DNA of 64,000 bases from Actinomadura parmotrematis (GTDB lineage Bacteria > Actinomycetota > Actinomycetes > Streptosporangiales > Streptosporangiaceae), in the NCBI RefSeq assembly GCF_019458805.1, contig NZ_JAIBOA010000008.1, forward strand, positions 124,001-188,000, given 5' to 3'. Positions within the stretch are counted from its first letter, which is position 1. Each line of letters opens with the position of its first letter. The notes beneath the pieces were generated by a model, which searched no databases, had not been told where the DNA came from, and saw only the letters and a program-made list of their open reading frames with translations. Positions 38,222-46,413 of this stretch are shown piece by piece. The position numbers and the translations under genes are program-made.

Positions 38222-39496
38222 ATGAAGTACATCAAGATTGCGGCCGCGACGGCCGCGATCGCCCTGGCCGCCACGGCCTGCGGCGGCTCGGACGACAAGA
38301 AGGACGACTCGTCGGCCGCCAAGGACCCGGCCCAGCTCAAGGTCTGGATGATGGGCGAGGGCACGCCCGAGCAGACCAAGTTCCTCGACGGCGTCGAGAC
38401 GGACTTCAAGCAGAAGCACCCGAACACCGACGTCGTCGTCAAGTACGTGCCGTGGCCGCAGGTCGCCGCGACCTTCCAGAAGGCGACGGCGGGCGGCGAG
38501 GGCCCCGACGTCACCGAGGTCGGCAACACCGACGTGCAGTCGCACGTGGCGTCCGGCGACTTCGCCGACATCTCCGACGAGTACGGCAAGTGGAGCGACG
38601 GCTCGACGCTGAACAAGTCGGCGCTGGAGAACGACAAGTCCGACGGCAAGGTGTACGGCGTGCCGTGGTACGGCGGCGTCCGGGGCATCTGGTACCGCAA
38701 GGACTGGTTCACCGAGCTGAACATCGCCCAGCCGAAGACCTGGGACGAGCTGCGCGCGGCCGCCAAGAAGATCCAGGACGCCAAGAAGGTCCCGGGCATC
38801 GGCGCGCCGAGCGACCAGACCAACGCCCTGGTCTCCTTCATCTGGGGCAACGGCGGCGAGGTGGCCACCAAGGACGGCGGCAAGTGGGTCGGCAAGCTCG
38901 ACCAGCCGCAGGCCAAGGAGGCCGTCGAGTACTACGCCGGCCTCGTCTCCAAGGACAAGGTCGCCCCGACCAAGTACATCGGCAAGAACGAGCTGCAGGG
39001 CCCGCAGCAGGACTTCGCGCTCGGCAAGCTCGGCATGTACATCGACGGCAGCTGGGCGCTCGCCCAGATGAAGAAGATCAGCCCGAAGAACGCCGCGAAC
39101 TGGGCGGTCTTCCCGATCCCGTCGAAGACCGGCGGCAACGCGCCGACGATGGCGGGCGGCTCGGACCTCGCGGTGTGGAAGGACTCCAAGGCCAAGTCCG
39201 CGGCGTTCGACTACATCACCGTGCTGAACGACGCCAAGAACGCCAAGGCGTGGGCCGACCTGTCCGGCTTCTCCTCGATGCGCTCGGACGTGAAGTTCTC
39301 CGACCCGGTGCTGGAGCCCTTCACCGCGATCGCGGGCAACACCAAGTTCACCCCGATCAGCGCCGGCTGGGCCGAGTTCGAGCAGTCCAAGAAGGTGCTG
39401 CCGAACGCGCTGAAGGCCATCATGCAGGGCAAGTCCGCCGACGGCGAGCTGAAGAAGGCCAACGAGCAGGCCAACAGCCTGCTCAACGCCTCCTGA
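38222..39496 (+). CDS. Carbohydrate ABC transporter substrate-binding lipoprotein (family 1)
   Basis: The 424-residue lipoprotein has a signal peptide ending 'LAATAC', Cys at residue 20. It has the extracellular binding fold of family 1: 'LKVWMMGEGTPEQTKFLDGV' and 'VPWYGGVRGIWYRKDWF' resemble sugar binders for oligosaccharides such as chitobiose or trehalose-like ligands. AAAGGAA is 6 bp before ATG 38222. First gene of a four-gene operon under the divergent ROK repressor. Confidence 0.93.
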   Translation: MKYIKIAAATAAIALAATACGGSDDKKDDSSAAKDPAQLKVWMMGEGTPEQTKFLDGVETDFKQKHPNTDVVVKYVPWPQVAATFQKATAGGEGPDVTEVGNTDVQSHVASGDFADISDEYGKWSDGSTLNKSALENDKSDGKVYGVPWYGGVRGIWYRKDWFTELNIAQPKTWDELRAAAKKIQDAKKVPGIGAPSDQTNALVSFIWGNGGEVATKDGGKWVGKLDQPQAKEAVEYYAGLVSKDKVAPTKYIGKNELQGPQQDFALGKLGMYIDGSWALAQMKKISPKNAANWAVFPIPSKTGGNAPTMAGGSDLAVWKDSKAKSAAFDYITVLNDAKNAKAWADLSGFSSMRSDVKFSDPVLEPFTAIAGNTKFTPISAGWAEFEQSKKVLPNALKAIMQGKSADGELKKANEQANSLLNAS

Positions 39497-39572
39497 CGCC
39501 CGCCGCCCCTCCCGGGGGCGCGCTCCCCCGAGGCCCCCGCCCCCTGCCCTCCCGCCTGATCGGACCGAATGC

Positions 39573-40544
39573 ATGATCGACACCGCCCCCGCGGTGGGCC
39601 GGGCGCCGGACCGGAGCTCCTCCGGGCCGCCCCGGCGCCGCCGCCGGCCCCGCCTCGGGCCGTACCTGCTGATCGCGCCGACGCTGGCGGTCATCGCCGT
39701 CCTCACCCTGTGGCCGATGGTGCAGATCGGCCTCATGTCGTTCCAGAAGGTCGGCAACCGCCAGCTCCGCGGCGAGCCCGCCGAGTCGGTGGGCGCCGAG
39801 AACTACCGGCAGATCTTCGACGACCCGTTCTTCTGGCAGACGCTCCGGCAGACGGTGCTGTTCGCCGTGGTGGCGGTGTCGCTCACCCTGCTCGTCGGCA
39901 CCCTGATCGGGCTGCTGCTGCACAAGCTGGGCGGCCGCATGTCGAACCTCGTCGCGAGCGGCGTCATGATCGCCTGGGCGACGCCGCCGGTGACCGCCGC
40001 CATCGTCTTCTACTGGCTGTTCGGCACGACCGGCGGCGCCGTCAACTGGACCCTCGACGCCCTGCCCGACTGGCTGGTCGGCGGCGGCTGGGCCGACTAC
40101 AACTGGTTCGGCAGCCCGCTGCCCACCTACACCGTGCTCACCGTCTGCGTCGTCTGGCAGGCGTGCCCGTTCGTCGCGGTGTCGGTGCTGGCCGGCCTGA
40201 AGAGCGTGCCGAGCGAGCTGTACGAGGCCGCCCGGGTGGACGGCTCGGGGCCGTGGCGCTCGTTCTGGAGCATCACCTTCCCGCTGCTGAAGCCCATCTT
40301 CATGGTCCTGCTGGTGATGTCGATCATCTGGGACTTCAAGGTGTTCACCCAGCTGTTCATCATGGCCGGGATGGCCAACCGGGACGCCTTCAACCTGTCG
40401 CTGTACGCCTACTCCGAGGCGTTCGGGTCGCTGAACCCCAAGCTCGGGCTCGGCTCGGCCATCGCGATGGTGCTGACGGTGCTCCTGCTCGTCGTCACGG
40501 CCCTGTACGTGCGGGTCATGGTCCGTCAGGGGGAGACCAAGTGA
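39573..40544 (+). CDS. Carbohydrate ABC transporter permease (MsmF/MalF type)
   Basis: The 323-residue permease has an Arg/Pro-rich cytoplasmic N-terminus and six membrane helices. The EAA loop 'ELYEAARVDGSGPWRSFWSI' contacts the ATPase. No sugar ATPase gene is in the operon, so a shared MsiK-type ATPase encoded elsewhere is expected, as in other actinomycetes. Its stop overlaps the next start by 4 bp. Confidence 0.94.
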   Translation: MIDTAPAVGRAPDRSSSGPPRRRRRPRLGPYLLIAPTLAVIAVLTLWPMVQIGLMSFQKVGNRQLRGEPAESVGAENYRQIFDDPFFWQTLRQTVLFAVVAVSLTLLVGTLIGLLLHKLGGRMSNLVASGVMIAWATPPVTAAIVFYWLFGTTGGAVNWTLDALPDWLVGGGWADYNWFGSPLPTYTVLTVCVVWQACPFVAVSVLAGLKSVPSELYEAARVDGSGPWRSFWSITFPLLKPIFMVLLVMSIIWDFKVFTQLFIMAGMANRDAFNLSLYAYSEAFGSLNPKLGLGSAIAMVLTVLLLVVTALYVRVMVRQGETK

Positions 40545-41383
40545 GGCCGCGGCTCCTGCGCAGGTTCGCGCTGAACGCCACCGGGATCGCGGTGTTCGCG
40601 CTGTCGGTGTTCCCCGTCTTCTGGATGGTGTCCACCGCCTTCAAGCCCAACGACGAGATCTTCTCCAGCACCCCGCACCCGCTGCCCGAGCACCCGACGG
40701 TGCGGCACTTCCACGACGTGCTGACGGGCCGGATCGCCGAGGTGGCGTTCTGGGAGTACTTCCGCAACAGCCTCATCCTGGCGGTCGTCACCGTCGTCGT
40801 GTCGGGCCTGCTCGCGCTGCTCGCGGCGACCGCGATCGCCCGGTACCGCTTCCGGTTCCGCACCACGTTCATGGTGCTGCTGCTGGTCGTGCAGATGGTG
40901 CCGCTGGAGGCGCTGGTCATCCCGCTGTTCCTCGACGCGCGGCGGCTGCAGCTGCTGAACAGCCTGGCCGGGCTGGCGGCCGTCTACATCGCCTTCGCGG
41001 TGCCGTTCGCCATCCTCATGCTGCGCGGCTTCGTCGCCGCGGTGCCGAAGGAGCTGGAGGAGGCCGCCGCGATCGACGGCGCCGGGCCGGTGCGCACGTT
41101 CTTCACCGTGCTGCTGCCGCTGGTCGCCCCGGGCCTCGTGGCGACGAGCATCTTCTCGTTCATCACCGCCTGGAACGAGTTCATCTTCGCCTACACCTTC
41201 CTCGACGACCAGGACAAGTTCACCTTGCCGATCATGCTGCAGTACTACTTCGGCCACAACAGCACCGCGTGGGGGCCGATCATGGCGGCGTCCACCCTGC
41301 TGACGGTCCCGGTCATCGTGTTCTTCCTGCTGGTCCAGCGCCGCATGGTCTCGGGCCTCACCGCCGGGGCGGTGAAGGGATGA
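40541..41383 (+). CDS. Carbohydrate ABC transporter permease (MsmG/MalG type)
   Basis: This 280-residue permease starts at GTG 40541 inside the preceding stop (GTGA). It has six helices and the EAA loop 'ELEEAAAIDGAGPVRTFFTV'. The 'AWNEFIFAYTFL' segment is typical of MalG-type permeases. It overlaps the GH3 gene by 4 bp (ATGA), so transport and hydrolysis are translationally coupled. Confidence 0.94.
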   Translation: MRPRLLRRFALNATGIAVFALSVFPVFWMVSTAFKPNDEIFSSTPHPLPEHPTVRHFHDVLTGRIAEVAFWEYFRNSLILAVVTVVVSGLLALLAATAIARYRFRFRTTFMVLLLVVQMVPLEALVIPLFLDARRLQLLNSLAGLAAVYIAFAVPFAILMLRGFVAAVPKELEEAAAIDGAGPVRTFFTVLLPLVAPGLVATSIFSFITAWNEFIFAYTFLDDQDKFTLPIMLQYYFGHNSTAWGPIMAASTLLTVPVIVFFLLVQRRMVSGLTAGAVKG

Positions 41384-42831
41384 CCGGCGAGATCTCCCGG
41401 CTCGCCCGCGGCACGCTGCTGCCCGGCTTCGCCGGCGCCACCGCCCCGCGCTGGCTGCTGGCGGAGGTGGAGCGCGGCCTCGGCGGCGTCACCCTGTTCG
41501 CCATCAACGGCAACGTGCCGGACGCGGCGGGCCTCGCCGCGCTGACCGCCGGGCTCGCCGCCGCCGGCGACCCGCTGATCACCATCGACGAGGAGGGCGG
41601 CGACGTCACCCGCCTCGGCGGGCACCGGACCGCGAGCCCCTACCCCGGCAACGCCGCGCTCGGCGCCGCCGACGACCCCGAGCTCACCCGCCGCGTCTAC
41701 CGCTCGCTCGGCGCCGAGCTGGCCGCGGTCGGCGTGAACCTCAACTTCGCGCCGTCGGTGGACGTCAACACCGCCGCCGACAACCCGGTGATCGGCACCC
41801 GCTCGTTCGGGTCCGACCCGGAGCTGGTGGCCCGGCACGCCGCCGCGGCCGTCGTCGGCACGCAGGAGGCGGGCGTCGCTGCCTGCGCCAAGCACTTCCC
41901 CGGCCACGGCGCGACCGTCGAGGACTCCCACCTCGGCGTCCCGGTCGTGGACGCCGACCTGGACCTGCTGGACCGCCGCGAGCTCGTCCCGTTCCGCGCC
42001 GCGATCGCGGCCGGGGCGCGGGCGGTCATGACCGCCCACCTGGACCTGCCGAAGATCACCGGCGGGGTGCCGGCCACGCTGTCCCCCGCCGTGATCACCG
42101 GCCTGCTCCGCGAGCACCTCGGCTACGGCGGCGTCATCGTCACCGACGCCCTGGACATGGACGGCGCGTCCGGCGCGATCGGCATCCCCGAGGCGGCGGT
42201 GCGGGCGCTCATCGCGGGCGCCGACCTGCTCTGCCTCGGCCCGCGCGAGCACGAGGACAGCGTCCGCGCGGTCCTCGCCGCCGTCGAGGAGGCCGTGCGC
42301 AGCGGCCGGCTGCCGCTGGAGCGGCTGGCCGACGCGGGGGCGCGCACGGCCGCCCTGCGGGCGTGGGCGTCGGGCCGCGGGCCCGTCGCGCTGGACCGGG
42401 AGGCCGGGCTGGAGGCCGCCCGCCGGGCGGTGCGCGTCACCGGCGACCTGCCCACCCTCGCCGGCCGGCCGCTCGTCGTGCAGGCCGAGGCCGGCGGCAA
42501 CATCGCGGTCGGCCCGACGCCGTGGGGGCTCGGGCCGCTCGGGGACGGCGCCGAGACGGTCCGGGCCGTAGGGGACGCGGCCGAAGCCGGACCCCTGCTG
42601 GAACGTGCCACCGGGCGCGGGCTGGTGATCGTTCTGCGGGACGCGCACCGGCACGCCGGGCAGCGCGGGCTCGCGTCCGCGCTGCTCGCGGCCCGTCCCG
42701 ACGCCGTCCTCGTGGAGATGGGCCTGCCGGTGTGGCGGCCCGAGGGGGCCGTCCACGTGGCGACCTACGGGGCGGCCGCGGCGAACGCCCGCGCCGCCGT
42801 CGAGACGCTCGGGCTGACCCCGGCGGGGTGA
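41380..42831 (+). CDS. Glycoside hydrolase family 3 beta-N-acetylhexosaminidase (NagZ-like)
   Basis: The 483-residue protein has the NagZ-type histidine motif KHFPGHG (residues 171-177) and the nucleophile region 'TDALDMDGA' (Asp256). No signal peptide is present, so it works in the cytoplasm on imported sugar. A C-terminal domain of about 150 residues follows, as in NagZ-phosphorylase-type GH3 enzymes. Together with the ROK repressor and ABC importer this suggests uptake and cleavage of N-acetylglucosamine-containing disaccharides. Start ATG 41380 overlaps the permease stop. Confidence 0.93.
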   Translation: MTGEISRLARGTLLPGFAGATAPRWLLAEVERGLGGVTLFAINGNVPDAAGLAALTAGLAAAGDPLITIDEEGGDVTRLGGHRTASPYPGNAALGAADDPELTRRVYRSLGAELAAVGVNLNFAPSVDVNTAADNPVIGTRSFGSDPELVARHAAAAVVGTQEAGVAACAKHFPGHGATVEDSHLGVPVVDADLDLLDRRELVPFRAAIAAGARAVMTAHLDLPKITGGVPATLSPAVITGLLREHLGYGGVIVTDALDMDGASGAIGIPEAAVRALIAGADLLCLGPREHEDSVRAVLAAVEEAVRSGRLPLERLADAGARTAALRAWASGRGPVALDREAGLEAARRAVRVTGDLPTLAGRPLVVQAEAGGNIAVGPTPWGLGPLGDGAETVRAVGDAAEAGPLLERATGRGLVIVLRDAHRHAGQRGLASALLAARPDAVLVEMGLPVWRPEGAVHVATYGAAAANARAAVETLGLTPAG

Positions 42832-42842
42832 ACCGGCGCGGA

Positions 42843-42869
42843 CCGGCATACCCTCATAGGGTGTGCCGG
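42843..42869 (+). terminator. Hairpin terminator after sugar operon
   Basis: A 12-bp stem (42843-42854 with 42858-42869) with one G-U pair closes a CAT loop. It starts 11 bp after the GH3 stop. Confidence 0.7.
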
Positions 42870-42950
42870 GCCGCGTCCCGGCGGCAGGGTGCGCCGGGGA
42901 CCGCCCGGCGGTAAGCCCAACCAGTCCGATCGGCAAGGGATAATACGTAC

Positions 42951-43415
42951 ATGCGATTGTCCGCTCGGGTCGACTACGCGCTGCGGGCCTCCGCTGAGCT
43001 GTCGGTGGCGGGGAGCCATCCGGTGACCGCCGTCCAGCTCGCCGAGGCGCAGCGCATCCCGCCCAAGTTCCTGGAGAACATCCTCGGGCAGCTGCGCCGC
43101 TCCGGCCTGGTGCGCAGCCAGCGAGGCCCCGAGGGCGGGTACTGGCTGGCCCGCCCGGCCGACCAGATCTCCCTCGCCGACATCATCCGCGCCATCGACG
43201 GGCCGCTGCTCGGCGTCCGCGGCGAGCGCCCCGAGCACGTGGGCTACGAGGGCCCCGCGCGCTCCCTGCAGGAGGTGTGGATCGCGCTGCGCGCCAGCGA
43301 GCGCGGCATCCTGGAGAGCGTCACCCTCCAGCACATCGCGTCCGGGGAGCTGCCGGAGCCGGTCCGCAAGCTCACCGAGGATCCCGCCGCCTGGGAGAGC
43401 CCCTCCTTCCTCTGA
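42951..43415 (+). CDS. Rrf2-family transcriptional regulator without cysteines
   Basis: The 154-residue protein has the Rrf2 winged helix: 'YALRAAELS'-like start, 'LAEAQRIPPKFLENILGQLR' and 'GLVRSQRGPEGGYWLARP'. It contains no cysteine at all, so it cannot hold the Fe-S cluster of IscR, NsrR or RsrR and more likely senses a small ligand. AAGGGA lies 10 bp before ATG 42951, with GATAAT (42939-42944) overlapping; the latter could be a -10 box for a leaderless message. The nei gene starts 1 bp after its stop. Confidence 0.9.
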   Translation: MRLSARVDYALRASAELSVAGSHPVTAVQLAEAQRIPPKFLENILGQLRRSGLVRSQRGPEGGYWLARPADQISLADIIRAIDGPLLGVRGERPEHVGYEGPARSLQEVWIALRASERGILESVTLQHIASGELPEPVRKLTEDPAAWESPSFL

Positions 43416-43416
43416 C

Positions 43417-44205
43417 ATGCCCGAAGGCGACGTCGTCTGGAAGGCCGCCCGGCGCCTGCACGAGGCGCTCGCCGGGCGGACGCTGACGCGCACCGACTTC
43501 CGGGTGCCCCGCTACGCCACCGCCGACCTCGCCGGGCGCGGCGTCGTGGACACCGTCTCGTACGGCAAGCACCTGCTCACCCGCGTCGAGGGCGGCGTCA
43601 CGGTGCACACGCACCTGAGGATGGACGGCCGGTGGAGCGTCCAGCGGCCCGGTCCGGCGCCCCGCGACCACCGCGTCCGGCTCGTCCTCGCCAACGCCGG
43701 GGCGCAGGCCGTCGGCTACTCGCTCGGCGTCGTGGAGCTGCTGCCCACCGACCGCGAGGACGGCGTCGTCGGGCACCTCGGTCCCGACCTGCTCGGCGAC
43801 GGCTGGGGCGCGGACACGGCCGCCGAGGCCGTCCGGCGCCTCGCCGAGCAGCCCGACCGCGCCATCGGCGAGGCGCTGCTCGACCAGACGCGCCTCGCCG
43901 GCATCGGCAACATCTACAAGGCCGAGATCCTGTTCCTGCGCGGCACGGACCCCTGGACGGCCGTCCGCGACGTCCCCGACCTGCCCGGCATGGTCGACCT
44001 GGCGCACCGGCTGATGTTCGCCAACCGGGCCCGCACCGGGCACGTCACCACCGGCGACGTCCGGCCGGGCCGCCGCTGGTGGGCCTACGGGCGCGGCGGG
44101 AAGCCCTGCCGCCGCTGCGGGACGCGGATCCGCCAGGGCGAGCAGGCGTCCGGCGTCGGCGAGCGGGTCGTCTACTGGTGCCCGCGCTGCCAGCCGCGCC
44201 GCTGA
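43417..44205 (+). CDS. nei: Fpg/Nei-family DNA glycosylase (endonuclease VIII-like)
   Basis: The enzyme removes oxidised bases and cuts the abasic strand. The 262-residue protein starts 'MPEGDVV', where Pro2 is the catalytic nucleophile and Glu3 the general acid. The helix-two-turn-helix region holds 'LDQTRLAGIGNIYKAEILF', and a C-terminal zinc finger has 'PCRRCG' and 'WCPRC'. The MPEGD start points to Nei rather than Fpg. It is translationally linked to the Rrf2 gene. Its 3' end overlaps the tail of the opposite sigma-factor remnant by 34 bp. Confidence 0.95.
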   Translation: MPEGDVVWKAARRLHEALAGRTLTRTDFRVPRYATADLAGRGVVDTVSYGKHLLTRVEGGVTVHTHLRMDGRWSVQRPGPAPRDHRVRLVLANAGAQAVGYSLGVVELLPTDREDGVVGHLGPDLLGDGWGADTAAEAVRRLAEQPDRAIGEALLDQTRLAGIGNIYKAEILFLRGTDPWTAVRDVPDLPGMVDLAHRLMFANRARTGHVTTGDVRPGRRWWAYGRGGKPCRRCGTRIRQGEQASGVGERVVYWCPRCQPRR

Positions 44206-45392
44206 GGCAGCGCGTCGCGGCGGGCGCGCAGGAAGTCCCGCTCGGCGCGGTTGCCGGTGCGCTCCTCGGCCGCCCGGTACGCCTCGGCGGCCTCGGCGCG
44301 GCGGCCGAGCCGGGCGAGCAGGTCGGCGCGGACGGCGTGGAAGGTGTAGAGGCGGTCGAGGTCCAGGGCGTCCACGGCGGCGAGGGCGGCCGCGGGGCCG
44401 TCCACCTCGGCGAGCGCGACGGCCCGGTTGAGCGCGGCGACCGGCGTCGGCGCGCAGGCCAGGAGCAGGTCGTAGAGGGCGAGGACCTGGCGCCAGTCGG
44501 TGGGCGGCGGGTCGGTGTGCACCGCGTTGATCGCCGCCTGGAGCTGGTACGGGCCGGGGGCGCCGCGCCGCAGGCAGCGGCGGACGAGGGCGCGGCCCTC
44601 CTCGATCAGCGCGGCGTCCTAGCGGGCGCGGTCCTGCGCGGGCAGCGGCACGAGCTCGCCCGCCGGGCCGGTGCGGGCGGGGCGGCGGCCCTCCAGCAGC
44701 AGCATGAGGGCGAGCAGGCCGAGCGCCTCGGGCTCGTCGGGCATGAGACCGGCGAGCAGCCGGGCGAGCCGGATCGCCTCCGCGCACGTCCCGGCGTCCG
44801 CCAGGTCGGGGCCGGCGGCGGCGGTGTACCCGGCGTTGAAGATCAGGTAGAGCACCGCGAGGACGGCCCGCAGCCGGTCCGGCAGGTCGGCCTCGGCCGG
44901 GACGCGGTAGGGGACGCCGGCCGCGCGGATCTTGGCCTTGGCGCGCACCAGCCGCTGCGCCATCGTCGCCTCGGGCACCACGAAGGCGCGGGCGATCTCG
45001 GCGGTGGACAGGCCGCCGAGCAGCCGCAGGGTGAGCGCGACCCGCGCCTCCGCGGCGAGCGCCGGATGGCAGCAGGTGAAGATCAGCCGGAGCCGGTCGT
45101 CGCGCACGGGGCCCTCCTCGGTGTCCGGCGGGGCGTGCAGGAGCGCCGCCTCGGCCTGCCGGGCGCCCCGGGTCGCCTCGCGGCGCAGCCGGTCGACGGC
45201 CCGGCGGCGCGCGGTGGTGAGGATCCAGCCGGCCGGGCTCGGCGGGACGCCGTCGCGCGGCCAGCGGTCCAGCGCGACGGCGAAGGCGTCCTGGACGGCC
45301 TCCTCGGCGAGGTCGAGGTCGCCGAGGAGGCCGGCCAGGACGGCGACGGCGCGGCCGTACTCGCGCCGGAACACCTCCTCGACGCTCGTCAC
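44172..45392 (-). pseudogene. ECF42-like sigma factor gene interrupted by an in-frame amber codon
   Basis: From GTG 45392 the frame encodes 257 residues with sigma region 2 ('[20 protein letters not shown]', '[17 protein letters not shown]') and region 4 ('[20 protein letters not shown]'). It stops at TAG 44621-44619 just after 'PLPAQDRAR'. The same frame continues past the stop for about 149 residues of clear family sequence ('DAALIEEGRALVRRCLRRGA', 'AAINAVHTDPPPTDW', TPR-like 'RYTFHAVRADLLARLG'-type segment). Relatives have Trp at the stop position, so TGG has probably become TAG. The C-terminal TPR-like extension is a hallmark of ECF42 and is reported to matter for activity, so the truncated protein may be inactive. 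Amber readthrough or a sequencing error is possible. It overlaps its DGPF partner by 4 bp. Confidence 0.85.
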
Positions 45393-45742
45393 GCGCCCTC
45401 GGCGAAGTGGAACGGCCGGACCTCGATCGGCAGCGTGGTCGCCCCGGCGAGCCGCTCGCCCCACTTCAGCGCGGCGTCGAGGTCGGGCGCCCGCACGATG
45501 GTGAACCCGCCGAGGTACTCCTTGGCCTCGGCGTAGGGCCCGTCGGTCAGGACCGTCCCGCCGCCCTCCGCGCGCAGCACGGTCGCCGTCGCGGGGGCCT
45601 CCAGGCCGCCGGAGAACACCCACGCCCCCGCGTCCCGCATCTCGGCGTTCAGGACCTTCAGGTCGGCGTCGATCCGCGCCAGCACCGCGTCGTCCGGCCG
45701 CGGCCCCTCCGGCTGCATGACGCTGAGCAGGTAGTGCTTCAT
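45389..45742 (-). CDS. YCII-related (DGPF-type) protein, partner of ECF42-like sigma factor
   Basis: The 117-residue protein begins '[13 protein letters not shown]' and has '[18 protein letters not shown]', the DGPF/DGPY motif of YCII-fold proteins encoded with ECF42 sigma genes. Such proteins are usually targets of the sigma factor. ATG 45742 has GAGGAC 6 bp upstream. It is the first gene of the operon and overlaps the sigma start (GTGA). The biochemical role is unknown. Confidence 0.9.
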   Translation of the reverse strand: MKHYLLSVMQPEGPRPDDAVLARIDADLKVLNAEMRDAGAWVFSGGLEAPATATVLRAEGGGTVLTDGPYAEAKEYLGGFTIVRAPDLDAALKWGERLAGATTLPIEVRPFHFAEGA

Positions 45743-45827
45743 GATCTGTCCTCTCGTCGTCCCTGTTCTCACCCTCTACACGAACGGCCGACCCCCTATC
45801 TCGACACCCGCCCCGGAATTTCTTCAT

Positions 45828-45879
45828 TTGTCAGGGGTAGCCTGACGTTCTAGGGTCGGTGTCAGGATCAGCCTGACGT
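45828..45879 (+). promoter_or_regulatory. Promoter with two flanking inverted-repeat operators
   Basis: TTGTCA (45828-45833) and TAGGGT (45851-45856) are separated by 17 bp. Two near-identical 19-bp elements of the form GTCAGG-N4-GCCTGACGT lie at 45830-45848 and 45861-45879, 31 bp apart. One overlaps the -35 box, the other covers the likely start of transcription and reaches the ribosome site. This is a classic repression layout, probably autoregulation by the downstream HTH protein. Confidence 0.68.
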
Positions 45880-45889
45880 GGAGGTGGGC

Positions 45890-46249
45890 ATGGAGTTCCT
45901 GGAAACGCCGCGGTGCTCGTTCTGCGGGCGGTCGCACACCGAGGTCGCCAAGCTCGTGGCCGGGCCGGGGGTGCACATCTGCGACGAGTGCGTGGACCTC
46001 GCGGATTCGATCATCGCCGAGTACCGGAACGCGAAGATCGAGGTGCGGCTGCCGCTCTGGGAGGACCTCGGCGACGAGGAGATGCTCGAGCACCTCCCGC
46101 GCGTCGTCGCGGTCGCCGACCAGGTCGAGGCGAACCTGCGGCTCTGGGTGCGGGAGCTGCGGCGGCGCGGCGTCACCTGGACGCGGATCGGCGCCGCCCT
46201 CGGCATCACGCGGCAGTCGGCCTGGGAGCGGTTCTCCGGCGAGGAGTGA
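45890..46249 (+). CDS. ClpX-type zinc-finger protein with C-terminal helix-turn-helix
   Basis: The 119-residue protein has a C4 zinc finger like the ClpX N-terminus (Cys9, Cys12, Cys31, Cys34; 'CSFCGRS' and 'CDECVDLAD'), an acidic middle region, and a C-terminal HTH-like segment '[20 protein letters not shown]'. It has no AAA+ domain. ATG 45890 is preferred for the GGAGGTGG site. It is probably a small DNA-binding regulator that dimerises through the zinc finger. Its own promoter carries two matching operators. Similar Zn-finger/HTH proteins exist in actinobacteria, but I know of no defined function. Confidence 0.8.
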   Translation: MEFLETPRCSFCGRSHTEVAKLVAGPGVHICDECVDLADSIIAEYRNAKIEVRLPLWEDLGDEEMLEHLPRVVAVADQVEANLRLWVRELRRRGVTWTRIGAALGITRQSAWERFSGEE

Positions 46250-46413
46250 GGTCCCGCCCCTCCGGCGTCCCGGGAGGTCGGAACGTGTCAAGGGCGTTCC
46301 TGCGGGTAAGCGGCGCCCGCCACTGCGATTCCACCCCGCCACCCGCACACCAGCGGCACCGACACGAGGGGGACCGACATGGGAACGCCGGAACCGAAGG
46401 ACGGAGGCGGCCG

